In this document: piece by piece, positions 12,801 through 24,729 of the stretch
Position numbering within the stretch: position 1 is the first letter of the stretch
Layout: every line of letters starts with the position of its first letter
Assembly (NCBI RefSeq): GCF_018320785.1
Contig: NC_054875.1
Location: forward strand, 4,829,632-4,893,631
Length of the DNA: 64,000 nucleotides
Direction of reading: 5' to 3'
From: Cheilinus undulatus
Lineage: Eukaryota; Chordata; Actinopteri; Labriformes; Labridae
Translations under genes and position numbers: made by a program
Notes under the pieces: generated by a model
Database searches by the model: none
The model's input: the letters and a program-made list of their open reading frames with translations, nothing else
Told to the model about the DNA's origin: nothing

Positions 12801-12930
12801 CGACTTATCAGTGTATGTTTGACCTTCCAAAAAAATCCCAAAGTTTAAAAATCCAGCCATGTGAAGAAACATCCCCCCAGTTCAAAAGTGAACTTCAGGC
12901 CCTGACATTGACATCAACATTGACATTGAC
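9885..12930 (+). repeat. Keratin-linked spacer block, copy 2 (with LINE insertion)
   Basis: 9885-10125 matches 20660-20880, and 11345-12930 matches about 21040-21274 followed by 22247-23190, in the same order and orientation. The gap 10127-11345 is filled here by a LINE remnant that copy 3 lacks. Copy 2 in turn lacks the hAT element that splits copy 3. It lies upstream of keratin B, as copy 3 lies downstream, which points to past segmental duplications of the whole keratin neighbourhood. Confidence 0.75.
10127..11345 (-). pseudogene. Decayed non-LTR retrotransposon, reverse-transcriptase region
   Basis: Read on the - strand from 11345, the decayed frames contain a VDHSLL-like box, [20 protein letters not shown], then a SYAD remnant of the catalytic box, then NLGFLFDRRLSF and LLDYGDILYM. 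The order fits the palm, thumb and downstream part of a LINE reverse transcriptase. Frameshifts and stops split it into pieces (10476-10709 and 10883-11089 are open). The 3' end reaches about 10330 or slightly further left. The insertion is absent from spacer copy 3, so it post-dates that duplication. Confidence 0.8.
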
Positions 12931-13150
12931 ATTGCCCTGGGAACTTTATCAGCTAATTTGTCATGTTTTTTGAAGGAAAGTGAAGGTTCACCTCAGAGTT
13001 TGTTGTCTATTTAGCTATTTTTCACACAGACACCACTCAAACTTCCCATCATACATGTGGCATCATTGGAAGACACTCATCAACAGCTCTCTTTTTTCTT
13101 TGAGGTCTCTGCTATGAAATCATACTGCCATCTAGTGGTCAAAATCATAG
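12930..13150 (+). repeat. Segment matching 29290-29510
   Basis: Shared strings include GGGAACTT, TTTTTTGAAGG, GTCTATTTAGCTATTTT, CTCAAACTTCCCA and CCATCTAGTGGTCAAA. It follows directly on spacer copy 2, whereas in copy 3 the matching piece is displaced about 6.1 kb to the right. Confidence 0.65.
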
Positions 13151-13784
13151 CCTTTCCATCACTTTGGTAAAGGTTCATCTTTGTCTCATCAGTCCATAAA
13201 ATTCTGTCTCATAATTTTTGGCCTTTTTTCCCTACTGACCTCATTTTATTTCCTTCCCCTTTGGCTGTTTTAAATCATTGTTGCCCTCTCCACTTTGATG
13301 CTTTTATATCTTTTATTGCTTCTCTTTTGTATGTCTTTGCTACATTTATTTAAAACATATAAAGATATAATATTAAGGGACTATAAACCAAGTATTTAAA
13401 CACAGCACACACCTCCGGCTCTAACGGGCGACACAGAGACACACACAGCTAAAGCGCACACAGAAACAGCGCTGGCGCTGACCCTCCACGGCCAGAGAGG
13501 AGATTTAATGCAGGAGGAAAAAGTTCAGGTATTCTGAAACTTTTGCCCTCAACAGATTGAAGCCTGAAGTCTGAACTACCAACATGTTACCATGCACTAC
13601 AGAGTAGGTGTGTGCGTGAGCATTGCGTTTGTGTGTGTCATGACAAAAGACGAGAATGAGAGGAGAGCAGCCATTGCTGCTGCATTAAAGACGCACGAAC
13701 AGTCAAAGGAAAAAAGACAATAGGAGAAAAGAGTGACAGCGGGACAGAAGATCATGATGGAAAAATTAAAAACAGAATATTGTC

Positions 13785-13915
13785 CATGAGTCCCAAACCC
13801 CGAGTCAAGTCTTGGGTCTGTTGCACACAAGTCCAAGTCAAGTCTCAAGTCATTAATATGTGTGACTTAAATGCGATTCGAGTCCAAGTCGCAGACTCGA
13901 GTCCCCATCTCTGAT
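13785..13915. repeat. MITE end with CAAGTC-type tandem motifs
   Basis: Contains repeated GTCAAGTC/GTCCAAGTC motifs and ends GAGTCCCCATCTCTG, like the terminus of a miniature hAT-type element. The opposite end was not identified. The preceding 13150-13785 holds no recognised gene. Confidence 0.45.
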
Positions 13916-14211
13916 ACAGTTCTCCACCTCACCCTCATAATCCTCCAACAAAAGCACCTCTGAGAAACTCTCCAGCTAGTCAAATTAAAACTCCTGTGCC
14001 AACATGTCTTTCCTCCCCTCCTAACCCACAGCTGTGATGCCATTCCTCTGTGAGCACCTGGGTGTGTCAGGGTGGCACTGTTACTTGTCTAACAGGCTGA
14101 CCCAATCCAAGCCTTTCTAGCTGTCTGCAAGTGAACCTTCCAGGATCCAGGTAACAAGAGGAGGTGCAGAGAGGTGGGGCTTTCTGGGACCGCCTACACA
14201 ACTGGAGGCAG

Positions 14212-14217
14212 ATAAAA
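14212..14217 (+). promoter_or_regulatory. TATA-like box of keratin B
   Basis: An ATAAAA motif lies 127 bases upstream of the ATG at 14339. With initiation 25-30 bases downstream this gives a 5' leader of about 100 bases. The leader contains a CT run (14285-14303). Activity is inferred from position only. Confidence 0.55.
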
Positions 14218-14284
14218 GTCCATCACAGAGAGCAAGAGGACACTTAGAGGGACTTGACTCTCCTCTAGGTGCGCCCTGCCAAAC

Positions 14285-14303
14285 CTCTCTCTCTCTCTCT
14301 CTT
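14285..14303 (+). repeat. CT microsatellite in keratin B leader
   Basis: About nine CT units lie 35 bases before the start codon, inside the predicted 5' untranslated region. Confidence 0.8.
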
Positions 14304-14338
14304 TCCTTTTGTTTGAGAGTTCTTCGTAATCAGAAAAA

Positions 14339-17300
14339 ATGAGTTCTTCTACAGTCACCAAATCCTTCACCGTTTCTTCAAGGCGCAGTGGAGGGGGCAG
14401 TGGTGGTAGTACTCGTAATTACAGTAGTTTTAGCTCTACTGGTGGGGGTGGTCGAGGATTTGGTGCAAGATCGGTAATTGTAGGCGGTGGTAAAGTGTTA
14501 GTGTCTGGTGGTGGTGTTGGCTTAGCTGGTATTGGATATGGTGGTGCTGGCTACGGTGGCTACAGATACGGTGGTGGTGGTGGTGTTAGTAGGTACAGTG
14601 TTAGCAGTTATGGTGGCAGCAGTGCTTTCGGTGCTGGTGGTGGTGGCGCTGCTGGTGGTGCTGGTAGTGCTTTCGGTGCTTTCGGTGCTGGCAGTTTCGG
14701 TGGTCCTGGCGGTTTCGGTGGTCCTGGCATACCGCAAATCACACAAGTCCAAGTCAACCAAAGCCTGCTGACCCCTGTTCCCATCGACATCGACCCCAAC
14801 ATCCAGACCATCCGAACCCAGGAGAAGGAGCAGATCAAAAACCTCAACAACCGCTTTGTCGGCTTCATTGACCAGGTTAGTTTCATTTTCTCATGCACAA
14901 AGAAAAAGCCTCTGTTAAGGAAAAGTTTTACGTGAGATTTTGAATTTTCCGTGCCATGTAATAACAACAGGTGATGATAGATTTAATGTAGGATTCACTG
15001 CACTGATGAGCTAAAGTTCACCGTTTTTTTTGTAAGCATAAACAACTGCAGCAACCTGCCTCCCCAGGTTCATCAAATATTACACAGCAACTGATCTGCA
15101 AACAAATAATGTAAATGCTCACAGCCTTGTTCACCGTGACTTTAAGCACAAATGCATCACTATTTTGACAAAAGTCAACAGGATTAAGTAATTTGTTTAT
15201 TTGCTCAAGCAGTGTGTTAAACTCTGATCTCAAACCAAAACCCAGCAGCAGCAAACTCTTAAACTGAAACCTGACCTTTTAATTTTTTCTATACCATAGT
15301 TAAAACTTTGCCAGCTGTCTCAGTGTTAAGAGAGGTAGGAAACAAGAGTGGTTGGATCCACTAGCATACAGTATGAGGGGGGAAGGATCAGGTTATCTTC
15401 AATCTCTATGGCAGTAGGAATGTATAAGCTCTTAGCTTAACTGCAAGGAAGATCATAAGAAACATCGATTAAACTTATGATTCAGCTTTAGGCATGTTGT
15501 CTCCTTCCGCCTCACACTGTTATCCTCTGATCAGCAGAGTGAGTCTGTGGGATTCTACAGTAAAAATAACACCATACCTGGCTAAAACAAAGATCATAGG
15601 AGCGATTTCAACCCCAGTGATGAGGATGTGCCGTTTTAGCTTGGTGTGGTGTTATTACCGTACAGGTGTACAGGCCAGCCAACATATTTTCTCGGCCTAT
15701 TTTTATGTAAAACTCACTAAACTACGCGAATGAAACGTTCATATCTACTGGCATTACGCCACAGATCTCTCTGAGCTTGTAATAACCACAGGAGTAACTT
15801 TCACAGCAGTCACTAGAGGTGAATGCCACTACTATAGCCAAGAACCTTATACGACCCAACTTCACAAATCCTGAAATAAACCTTTAAGAAAAGGTGTGAG
15901 CTTTTGGTTTCCTGTGTGCCACAAATGATTAGGGATGAAGGAAAATGTGAGGGGTGTTTTTGACCGAGTAACTCAGAAAAGACAGGCAAGGGAGTTTCTT
16001 TCAGGTAGATAAAAGACAATCAACCACACCTTATGAGAGAAAATGCTCAGTTAAGATTTTCTAGTGTGCACATGCTATGCCTTATTTGTCAGGATGATGT
16101 TCCTTTAGACTTCTCACAATAAAACCATTACAAACTGAAAATACACAATGAAGATTTTGCATTATTACAAGAGGGAAAAAATTTAACTGTCTGCATTTCA
16201 CATCTGAATTTAATTTTTGTCTCTAAAGCGTCAGGATTCAAGTGATGCGACAATTATGCCTGGTCGGTAGTATTAATTACAGAGGGCTGTGGCGGACAAG
16301 TTCGCTCAGTGAAAGTATGCATCCTTGGCGTGAGGGAGCGTTAATGTCAGCAGTTTGCAGGGAGGGTTGAGGCTAAGGTGTGGCATAAATACCTCACCTT
16401 GCCTTACCTGCCCTGAGGGATATTTTCATACAATAGCTGCCAAAATTGCTCTCTGTGTGGGAAAGCCACACAAAGGTGTGGCAAGAACAATCACATGAGT
16501 GAAGTAAAACAAAGAAGACAAACATCTTAAACTGAGCATGAGGAATCATCAAGGAAAGTGTAAGAAAATTTAAAGATATAGGTTAATGTAGTATTATGGC
16601 TAAAATCATTTGACTGCAATCAGAAATGGTTATAGTGTCATCATCTGATACCTGAACTTTCATTTTGTAGCCTATATTGTGGCCCGTCCATTTAAGGTGA
16701 TAGGTGGCTTTAGAAATAACTTGATGCCTTTAAGTATAACCTGATCAATCATTACACTTACTCTAAATGTTCATATTTTGAAAGAAATTTTTTCTAATTG
16801 ACCTCCACACTATAGGACGTCTTTTATCAACCACTGCAGGTCACCGCCAGATACATGTCATCTTAAGACACTTCCATGTTCATTTCTTGATTGAGTGGCA
16901 AGAGACATTTCAAGACTTTTAAATGCTAATCTTTGACTTCCCTATGTAACTAGATATAAACTTGCGTGTACCATGTTCATGTTTTAGGTGCGCTTCCTGG
17001 AGCAGCAGAACAAAATGCTGGAAACCAAGTGGAGCCTGCTGCAGGATCAGACCACCACCCACTCCAACATCGATGCCATGTTTGAGGCTTACATCGCCAA
17101 CCTCCGCAGACAGGTCGACGGGCTCGGCAATGAGAAGGTGAAGCTTGAGGGAGAGCTGAGGAACATGCAGGGACTGGTAGAGGACTTCAAGAACAAGTGA
17201 GTTGATACCAAAATGACCTTCATTCATTGATGCACAAAGCTTTTCTCATCAGCTAACTAAGTCCATGTTTGTGTCAGATATGAGGATGAAATCAACAAAC

Positions 17301-19092
17301 GTGCTGCTGTGGAGAATGAGTTTGTGCTTCTTAAGAAGGTGAGAGTAAATCTGCAGTGACAGGTGTTAAAACTACAAGGTTAACTGATGGAATATTTTCC
17401 ATTCGGGCCATCACCAATGCAATCTGAATCTCTGCTGGCAGGATGTTGACGGCGCCTACATGAACAAGGTTGAGCTGGAAGCCAAGGTTGACGCCCTTCA
17501 GGATGAGATCAACTTCCTCAGAGCTGTCTATGAAGCAGTACGAAAAATTCAAATTCTTTTACTCAATATTTTGTTTATATACTCCATTTTGTTCAAAAGA
17601 AGAGAAAGATAACTGGCTCTGATGGGTATGAATAAAGGGAAAAAGTAAGCTTTCCTTTAAAAGCTCACTTTGAAAAGTGATAAATCTCTTGTGTAGGAAC
17701 TGGCTGAGCTCCAGGGACAGATCAAGGACACTACAGTCATTGTTGAGATGAACAACGCCCGTGGCCTGGAAATGGACCAAATTGTGGCTGAAGTCAAGGC
17801 TCAGTACGATGAAATCGCCCAACGCAACCGTGCTGATGCTGAGTGTTGGTACGAGCAAAAGGTAGGAAGTGAGAGACATTAGTCTCACCCATTTCTAAAC
17901 ATAAAATACAATACCTGCCCTGTCAGTGAACATTTGAATCTTTAACAACTGTTATTCCAAACCTTTTTACTTTAGTTCCAGGAGATGCAGGCTTCTGCAG
18001 GCCAGGCTGGAGATGATCTTCGCAACACCAAGACTGAGATCGCTGAGCTGAACCGTATGATCAGCCGCCTCCAGAACGAGATCGAGGCAGTCAAGGGACA
18101 GGTGGGCCCTGATTAACAGCTACATAAAGATCACTTCTATACAGCTCTGGACCTATGAGCTATTTAGAAAAAAATCCAAACATAATAAATCCCTCTAAAA
18201 GCATAGAGATACCATATCTGAAGCTTCTCCATATTATCCAATTTTTCAGCGTGCCAATCTGGAGGCCCAGATTGCCGAGGCTGAGGAGCGTGGAGAGCTG
18301 GCAGTCAAGGACGCTAAGCTACGCATCAAGGAACTGGAGGAGGCCCTGCAGAGAGCCAAACAGGACATGGCCCGCCAGGTCCGCGAGTACCAGGAGCTCA
18401 TGAACGTCAAGCTGGCTCTGGATATTGAGATCGCCACCTACAAGAAACTGCTGGAGGGAGAGGAGACCAGGTACTAAAAAAATCTAAAACATTTTAGGCT
18501 AACGAGAAATTAAATCATCGGATGCCTGACTCTGAGAAGGAAGCAACTTCAACAGCTGTGAGTGCTGATTTGTGTATTTCTTTTCAGAATTGCAACTGGT
18601 GGTGTACCATGCAACATCATCGTGCAGCAGACAAGCAGCAGTACGTATAAACAAATATTGTTAAAATTCAAGTCATTTAAGTCAACTTGCAGGTTTTCAT
18701 TTTAAACTATTAAGCACTGAGAATAAGAACACTACTATGAAGCAGAATGTTTGCTTGATACTTAACTGAACAAGCATGACATTACAGAGAATGATTACAT
18801 TTGATTTTCTAAAAACACAGGCGTCAGTGCTGGTGGCGGCGGCGGCGGCGGCATGGGCGGCTATGGTGGCAGCGGCATGGGCAGCGGCATGGGCGGCGGC
18901 ATGGGCGGCTATGGCGGTGGCTTTGGCAGTGGCTTTGGCAGTGGCTTTGGCAGTGGCTATGGTGGCGGCATCATCAGCGGCAGCGGCATCAGCGGCGGCG
19001 GCATCAGCGGCAGCAACATCGGTGGAGGTGGCGTTGGCACTGTGTCATATTCAAAAACCAGCTCAAGCCGCACCTCCCGCCGTGTGGTTTAA
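14339..19092 (+). CDS. Type II keratin, copy B (complete, 9 exons)
   Basis: Exons: 14339-14875, 16988-17196, 17278-17338, 17442-17537, 17697-17861, 17976-18101, 18250-18470, 18588-18640, 18821-19092; 1740 bases, 579 residues. All junctions are GT-AG and phases join. The start is the first ATG after the TATA-like box, with A at -3. Head 1-161 is Ser then Gly rich ([11 protein letters not shown] early). The rod begins near EKEQIKNLN (162) and continues NRFVGFIDQ (171-179), VRFLEQQNK (180-188). It ends with [19 protein letters not shown] and LLEGEE near 470. Tail 473-579 is Gly/Ser rich and ends SRRVV. The product is expected to pair with a type I keratin in epithelial filaments. The initiation motif departs from the usual LNNKFASFIDK: here [11 protein letters not shown]. 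Keratin 8-like and 5-like names are both possible; the symbol is left open. Confidence 0.97.
14876..16987 (+). other. Intron 1 of keratin B
   Basis: 2112-base intron between head and coil 1A. Only its last 409 bases are represented in the window for copy A. No repeat or nested gene was recognised. First introns of keratin genes can hold enhancers, but nothing specific was seen here. Confidence 0.9.
18919..18954 (+). repeat. 12-base coding minisatellite in keratin B tail
   Basis: Three identical GGCTTTGGCAGT units (18919, 18931, 18943) encode GFGS repeats. They are absent from copy A, which has a 24-base array instead. Confidence 0.9.
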
Positions 19093-19854
19093 CTGAACCA
19101 GCAGTTTTTCCTCTCTTCACTCTTCCTTCATTGCATTCTCCACCTCTTGCCCTCTTCTCCACTCATAAGAGCCAAAGTTAACCCCTCCACCTCTGATCTT
19201 ACAGCAGACTCAGGAACATTTTGCATTCAACCTTTAACAGCTGGCTGATTAGCGTAATGACAGCTTTTCTGGCATTTACCTCCTGTGTTGCTCCTCCTCT
19301 TTGGTACCACAGAGAGAGAGATAACATCAAAAAAGTAGAGGCAGAGCGATTATTACACCATAAAAAGAACAGCAGAGATGTGAGTCAGTCCTCTCTTCTT
19401 TGGATCAGTCAGCCTGGCTGTCTTTTAGTTGCTGGATGTGCTGTCAAGCAGACAAGAGGATACTTGTAGTGTCACGACAGAAAATCTTTACAAAGCAACG
19501 GTGATTGCACAAAAAATGACAACAGCAACTCCAAGATTTGAGCAGGGAAAAGTAACATCTGCAGTCAGCATACACCTGTCCAACCTCTGACCCCTTCCTT
19601 TCTTCAATGTCTCCTCTGTTGTCTCACATCTGTCAACATGTTGTGCATTGTTACATCATCAAAAGCAGCCACACTCATATTCATGTTGGGATCCTCTTTT
19701 TCTTCTCCTGTTCTGAGAGAAAATGGGCTCTCCACTACAGCATATCAGCGGTGTCTTCATCCTGCTTTACTCCACTCTGAATAAACCATGGTTAAGGCTG
19801 ACTGGGAAAAAACAGATTTATCTTGAATTTGTACCACCAAATGTCTGGAATAAA
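19093..19854 (+). other. 3' untranslated region of keratin B with poly(A) signals
   Basis: AATAAA occurs at 19780-19785 and 19849-19854; the latter is conserved with copy A. The sequence is nearly identical to 2529-3294. Confidence 0.65.
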
Positions 19855-20659
19855 TCTGATTTCACACTAACTTTGGCAGTTCTGTTTCTTCTTTGAAGTT
19901 TTTGTTTTAAAACTGCATTTTTTATAAGCTGCTTGGTAATGTTTTAATGCTAAAAGATAATCCCTAGACTAGAATTGAAGCAATGTTAACAAAGAAAGTT
20001 TCTCTTAGATTCACTGTTTTTTTAAACAAATATCACAAATTTAACATTTTACTCCCATTATTCAAAAACTGGTGAGTAGATTTGATCAGCCTCAGCAGGC
20101 CAGAGAGTTTATGGCAAAATCTAAACTCTGTTAGATGGATGAACACTTTCATGCATCTGAACATTTTAAAATTAGAACCAGACCAGAGAAGAGGTTGAAT
20201 CATGCTACAGATTGCTGAAATTTTACCCCAAACTTTGAATACACTGTAGTTTAGGCTTGGGGAACTTGCAGCAGAGAGTCACATACTGCTTGGGAGCTGC
20301 ATGTGGCTTGCCTTCTCACTCACTGCCACTTTACGATATCAATAAATCATAATCATAAAACATATGAAAAAAATCTGCTATAAAGTAACAAACTTAAGTT
20401 GCTACTACAAAATCACAAAGACTAGATGCACTGCAATATGAAAAATTAAAAAAAAGATCCTTACCTTGCAACACCAGAGGTTTGGACTGTTTCCATGTTT
20501 GTCTTCAAGCAGATCCAACTTGCAAAGATTCAAGCTTAGACTGCTGCTTTAGCTACATCCATGCTGATCTCTTCACTGGCAAATATTTCTTCATTAAAAG
20601 AGGAGTTAAGAACCATGCTAAAAGCTTTCCTTGGTGGAATCTTTTTGCTCCAGCAAACT

Positions 20660-23190
20660 CTGGAGGTAACTCCAGCATTCCAGAGTCACCCCCCTCCATG
20701 CCTGCTCTCCATCCACCATGCCGACACAGAGACATCATTACTTTATCGCATGGCCCACACAGCCTAGACAGCATGCCAACAGACCCAGGCTCCAAACATG
20801 CAAGCTCCAGGTAGCGACAAAGTTGATACTGCCTGCCTGAACACCACTCACAATTACAGTAAGACCATTACTCCTTGTACAAACTTTACACATGAAACTA
20901 AAAAAAGTAGTAAAGAGAAAATAAGAATGATTGGAAGAGAGAGACAGAGCTCATCTGCCATATCTGTCAACATCAATTCACTTTTTGAGCCAATATCTGT
21001 CAACACTGATTTCATGCTAATAATATCGTGTTTCTCTGACAACCCTCTGACTTTTGGTAGTTTGCTAAAATAGAGAAACGCTGCATCCACTGACCCACTT
21101 AAGTCCATGAGGGTTCAGTGTTTACAGACCAGGGTGGAAATTAGGACAAAGCTACTGACTCCTGTAAGCTCTGACATCTTTTTACCAGTAGTGCTGCTGC
21201 CCTCTGATGGCTTTTAGAAAACACTGCAGGCATTTTGTTCACTTCTAAAATCCACAAACAACTTTCTGCACCATCAGTGGTTCCTAATCTTGGGGTCGGG
21301 ACCTCATTGGGGGTTGCAAGACACTGAGAGGGGGTCACCAGAGGCCTAAAATAAAACTAAGAATATTTTTTTTAATTACACTGTTGCCAATTTACACCAA
21401 TTCTACCAAATATTAACCATATTTCATCACTTTTTAACACCAATTTTAGCACATTTTTGCCATTTAATACCCATTTGTTTCAATTTTATACCCTTTCCAC
21501 CACTTTTTTCTGCCTGTTTTCCTCACTTCTAAACCAATTCTTGACACTTTCTGTCTCATTATTGCAACTATTAACCACTTTTGCATTCTTTTCTGTCCAT
21601 TTTAACCAGTTATCCCAGTTTTGCCAGTTTATATCAATTTTCATCCCAGTCCACCCATTCTCCCCCAATTTTTTGCACTTTAAAGCCATTTCATCCACTT
21701 TTTAATCCCCTTTTGCAACCTTTTTGTGCCCGTTTTTGCCAATTTAATCAATTTTTAGTTATTTTTTTGTGCCTTTCTTATCTAATTTTTGCCATTTTTA
21801 ACCCATTTATGTTCTTTAAAAATCCATTTTCAACACTTTTCACCCATTTGTCCATTATTTACTAATTTAAGCAACTCTTTTACCCATTTTAAATCTGTTT
21901 TTAACAAAGTTATTTTACTTTTAAGAAGGCTATTTACTACACAAATGAATAGACAGCGATATCTGTTTCTTTGATAAGAATGGTTATTATTTAGGTCAAA
22001 TGTAAAATATGGTTTTCACAGCTTAACTTCACAATGGACTATGATTTTGCTGACCTCCATGGGCCCTAAGTTTGGTTGGGTCCCAGAAATCTTCCCCTTT
22101 ATCCCTCCTTATGGACGGCCTTTTCTGCACATGACAATTCTTGAATGTGCATGGCTGTATTCGATCACCTTCAGGTGCAGCTGGGGTCACCGATCTCTGG
22201 CCCCTTTATTTTGGGGGTTGCGGGCTGAAAAGTTTGAGAACCACAGTTCTACATGGTTTGGTTTATAAATTGGAACAAAGTGTCAGTCTGATTTCTAGTA
22301 GAATAAACACCTGCTTTTATAAAGCGTTAACCACTTATCTGCCTGGCCTATTAGGGCTGATATTTTGCATTTAGCTAATGATCTGTCAGTATTTTAGATC
22401 ACTGATTGCTGATTGATAAAGTGCATCCATAAAGAGCAAATGGATAGTGAATTAAATCTGCTTTTTTGAAACTTTAATGCTCAAAAATGTTTTCTGTGAT
22501 GTTATGGCTTACTAATCTTGTCAAGTAAGCTCGTTTGAATAAATATGATCTCACTATTACAGCTGCTACGTAAGTAACGTGAGAATTCAGCAGACTTTGG
22601 CTCAGGGAACACAGAAGAAGCTTACCTTTTGAGTTTTTCACTTCTTCACATGTTGTCAAAATTCAACTTACACTTAAAAGCAGCTGAATGGGCTCCATGC
22701 ATGAAAAATGATGTGTGACTGGGCTGAAATTCTGCTACATTGGCCTAAAATCTTCACCGTATGCGCCCAGTTTTACGCCAATGCTGCATCATTGTCCTTA
22801 TTATCTCCCATGGTTGGCATCACAATGGAACCTAAACATACACAAGACAAAAAAACTAAGCAACTCAGCACTTAACAACCTGTTTAGCTTGTGTGCACAC
22901 ATTTTCAAATCAGTGTGGACTCAGTAAATGTGGTTGTGCTGAGGAATATTTACACCATTCTAGTGTAGTTCAGCAAAAATAATCAAAAATCTTTTGATGA
23001 CTTTGTTTGCTTTTAAAGGTCAAATAGAGAAATCACAATTTATCAGTCTGTCAGTTTTTTCATAAGAAGATTAAAACTTACCGGTGGATGTTTGACCTTC
23101 CAAAACATTCCCCCCAAACTTTAAAAATCCCCCCGTGTGAAGAATCATCCCCCTAGTTCAAATGTGAATTCCATGCCTTGACACTGATTG
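20660..23190 (+). repeat. Keratin-linked spacer block, copy 3 (with hAT insertion)
   Basis: Collinear with copy 2. The block 20660-20880 is exon-like; in one frame it reads SSIPESPPSMPAL and then HGPHSLDSMPTDPGSK. The right part (22247-23190) matches 11575-12930. It is split by the hAT element at 21275-22246. Confidence 0.75.
21275..22246. mobile_element. hAT-like MITE with T-rich interior
   Basis: Starts CAGTGGTTCCTAA and ends TTTGAGAACCACAG. The homologous spacer copy 2 shows the empty site (single TTCTACATGG near 11573), so the insertion is directly visible. Flanking octamers TGCACCAT and TTCTACAT agree at 5 of 8. The interior (about 21360-21900) is a degenerate T-rich minisatellite; the right end resembles 56859-57801. 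Confidence 0.82.
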
Positions 23191-23459
23191 ACACCAACAG
23201 AGACAAACACAGAAAAACTGTTGCAGGCATGCATATTTTGGTATTTTCATTGGGTGAAATTGGGATAGATGTTGTCCAAAAATGGTGCATAAAAGCTTTT
23301 TTCTGCCAGGCCACAAATCCTGAAAACGGGACAGTCCCAGGTAAATCAGGATACAGGGTCACTCCATGTAGGAGGCTGTTGTCCAGAAAGGTGGGCTGCT
23401 CATGCTCACATCTAGCCCTGGCTCCATTCCTGTAAGATGTTCCCACCCTATCGCCTTCA

Positions 23460-24590
23460 TTTCAAGATATCGTGACTGTCAAAAAATAAAAACAAAAAAA
23501 TAAAGGCATAACAGCCCAAAATAAATCTTAGGAATCTCCAGTGTGTGTTGTGCCTGACATACATTTTAAACTATTACTTCAAGGCAGAGCTGAAATACAA
23601 ACTCTACTCATTGGCATGGGAAACAAGCTAGATAGCAAACATACTAAAGAGCTATCAGGGACTCGTCATTTTTATATTTGAAACTAAGAATATCTTACAT
23701 TATTTAAAGTGGGTTATTTATTATAATTTTTATTAATACATGATTGTTTTATGAGCTGACTCCTTTAGTGGCCCAACATCAATAAATCTTTAGTTTGGTC
23801 TTCATGACTTATGCACTTCAGCTAGCTAAAAAAACGATGCTTTTAACACGAACAGCCTCAGGGCAGACGCCACTGTTGCCAGATATCGAGAGACAAATAA
23901 GCAACCAGTCTATTAAAACAAGCCCAAAACAAGCAACTTTTGCTACGGAGGCCCGTAGGTTCCGGGGAGAGAAAAATAAATAAACTGTGTGCATGGTTTT
24001 ACAATCTGTGGTGAGGGATTGTAAACTCTGGGTACAGATTACCAATTTATATCCATGTGGACAGATTGGTAAACTGTGTGCAGTTTTGCAGAAGTGTACC
24101 CATGGTGCAGTTATCCCCCCCCCCCCCCCGAAAAAGTACCAGACTATTGTAGCTGAAGTATAGCAGAAGTACAGTTACTCTAGTTCAAATTTACTTAAAT
24201 TAAATAGAAATAAAAGTTTAGTCTACAAATTTATTAAGGTAAAAATAAAAAGTAATTTAAAATTTACTCTAAGTATTACCCAAGGGGTTTTCAAAGTAAA
24301 ATATGACCTGTCCTTAATGTGCAATAACAAGAAAATATGGACCTCCAACCAGGTTATTGTAGGGTCTGTATAACTGAAATGACCACATACCATGTCTCAC
24401 TAAAAGACCTTAGCCTGTCTCCTTAGTGTCCAAGGGAATATCTTTGGTCTTGGCTGAGCAGGGCTTTCTACCTTGGACTTTGAGATGTCTGAAATGATAA
24501 ACATTTCAAAATTACATCACTTTTCTTTAAAAAAAAAAAAAAGATCAAATTCATTAAGTACAGCAACTGACCAAATTATTTGCATGGGCT
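23460..24590. other. Non-coding, no gene recognised
   Basis: AT-rich sequence with a run of about 14 C near 24115-24129 followed by AAGTACAGTTACTC motifs of a miniature element fragment. Nothing else is supported. Confidence 0.4.
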
Positions 24591-24629
24591 GAGTGAGTGA
24601 GTGAGTGAGTGAGTAAGTGAGTGAGTGAG
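24591..24629 (+). repeat. GAGT microsatellite
   Basis: About ten GAGT/GTGA units, one interrupted by TAAG. Confidence 0.9.
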
Positions 24630-24729
24630 CACCCAAGACAGTGGCAGCACCAGTCATGGAGTCAGTTAGGATCTGAAAACACAAGATAATCAAAATGTTT
24701 TTGTGCACTGATTAAAGACTCAAGCATAC

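Larger units (their letters stand above)
16579..20072 (+). repeat. Right copy of the keratin tandem duplication
   Basis: Same orientation as 1-3540. Introns are as similar as exons, which points to a recent duplication or gene conversion. Confidence 0.92.

Noticed and set aside
1-20072. Tandem keratin units as an assembly artefact
   Set aside because: The tails carry different repeat units, several rod residues differ and the downstream spacers differ by independent insertions, so these are two real loci.
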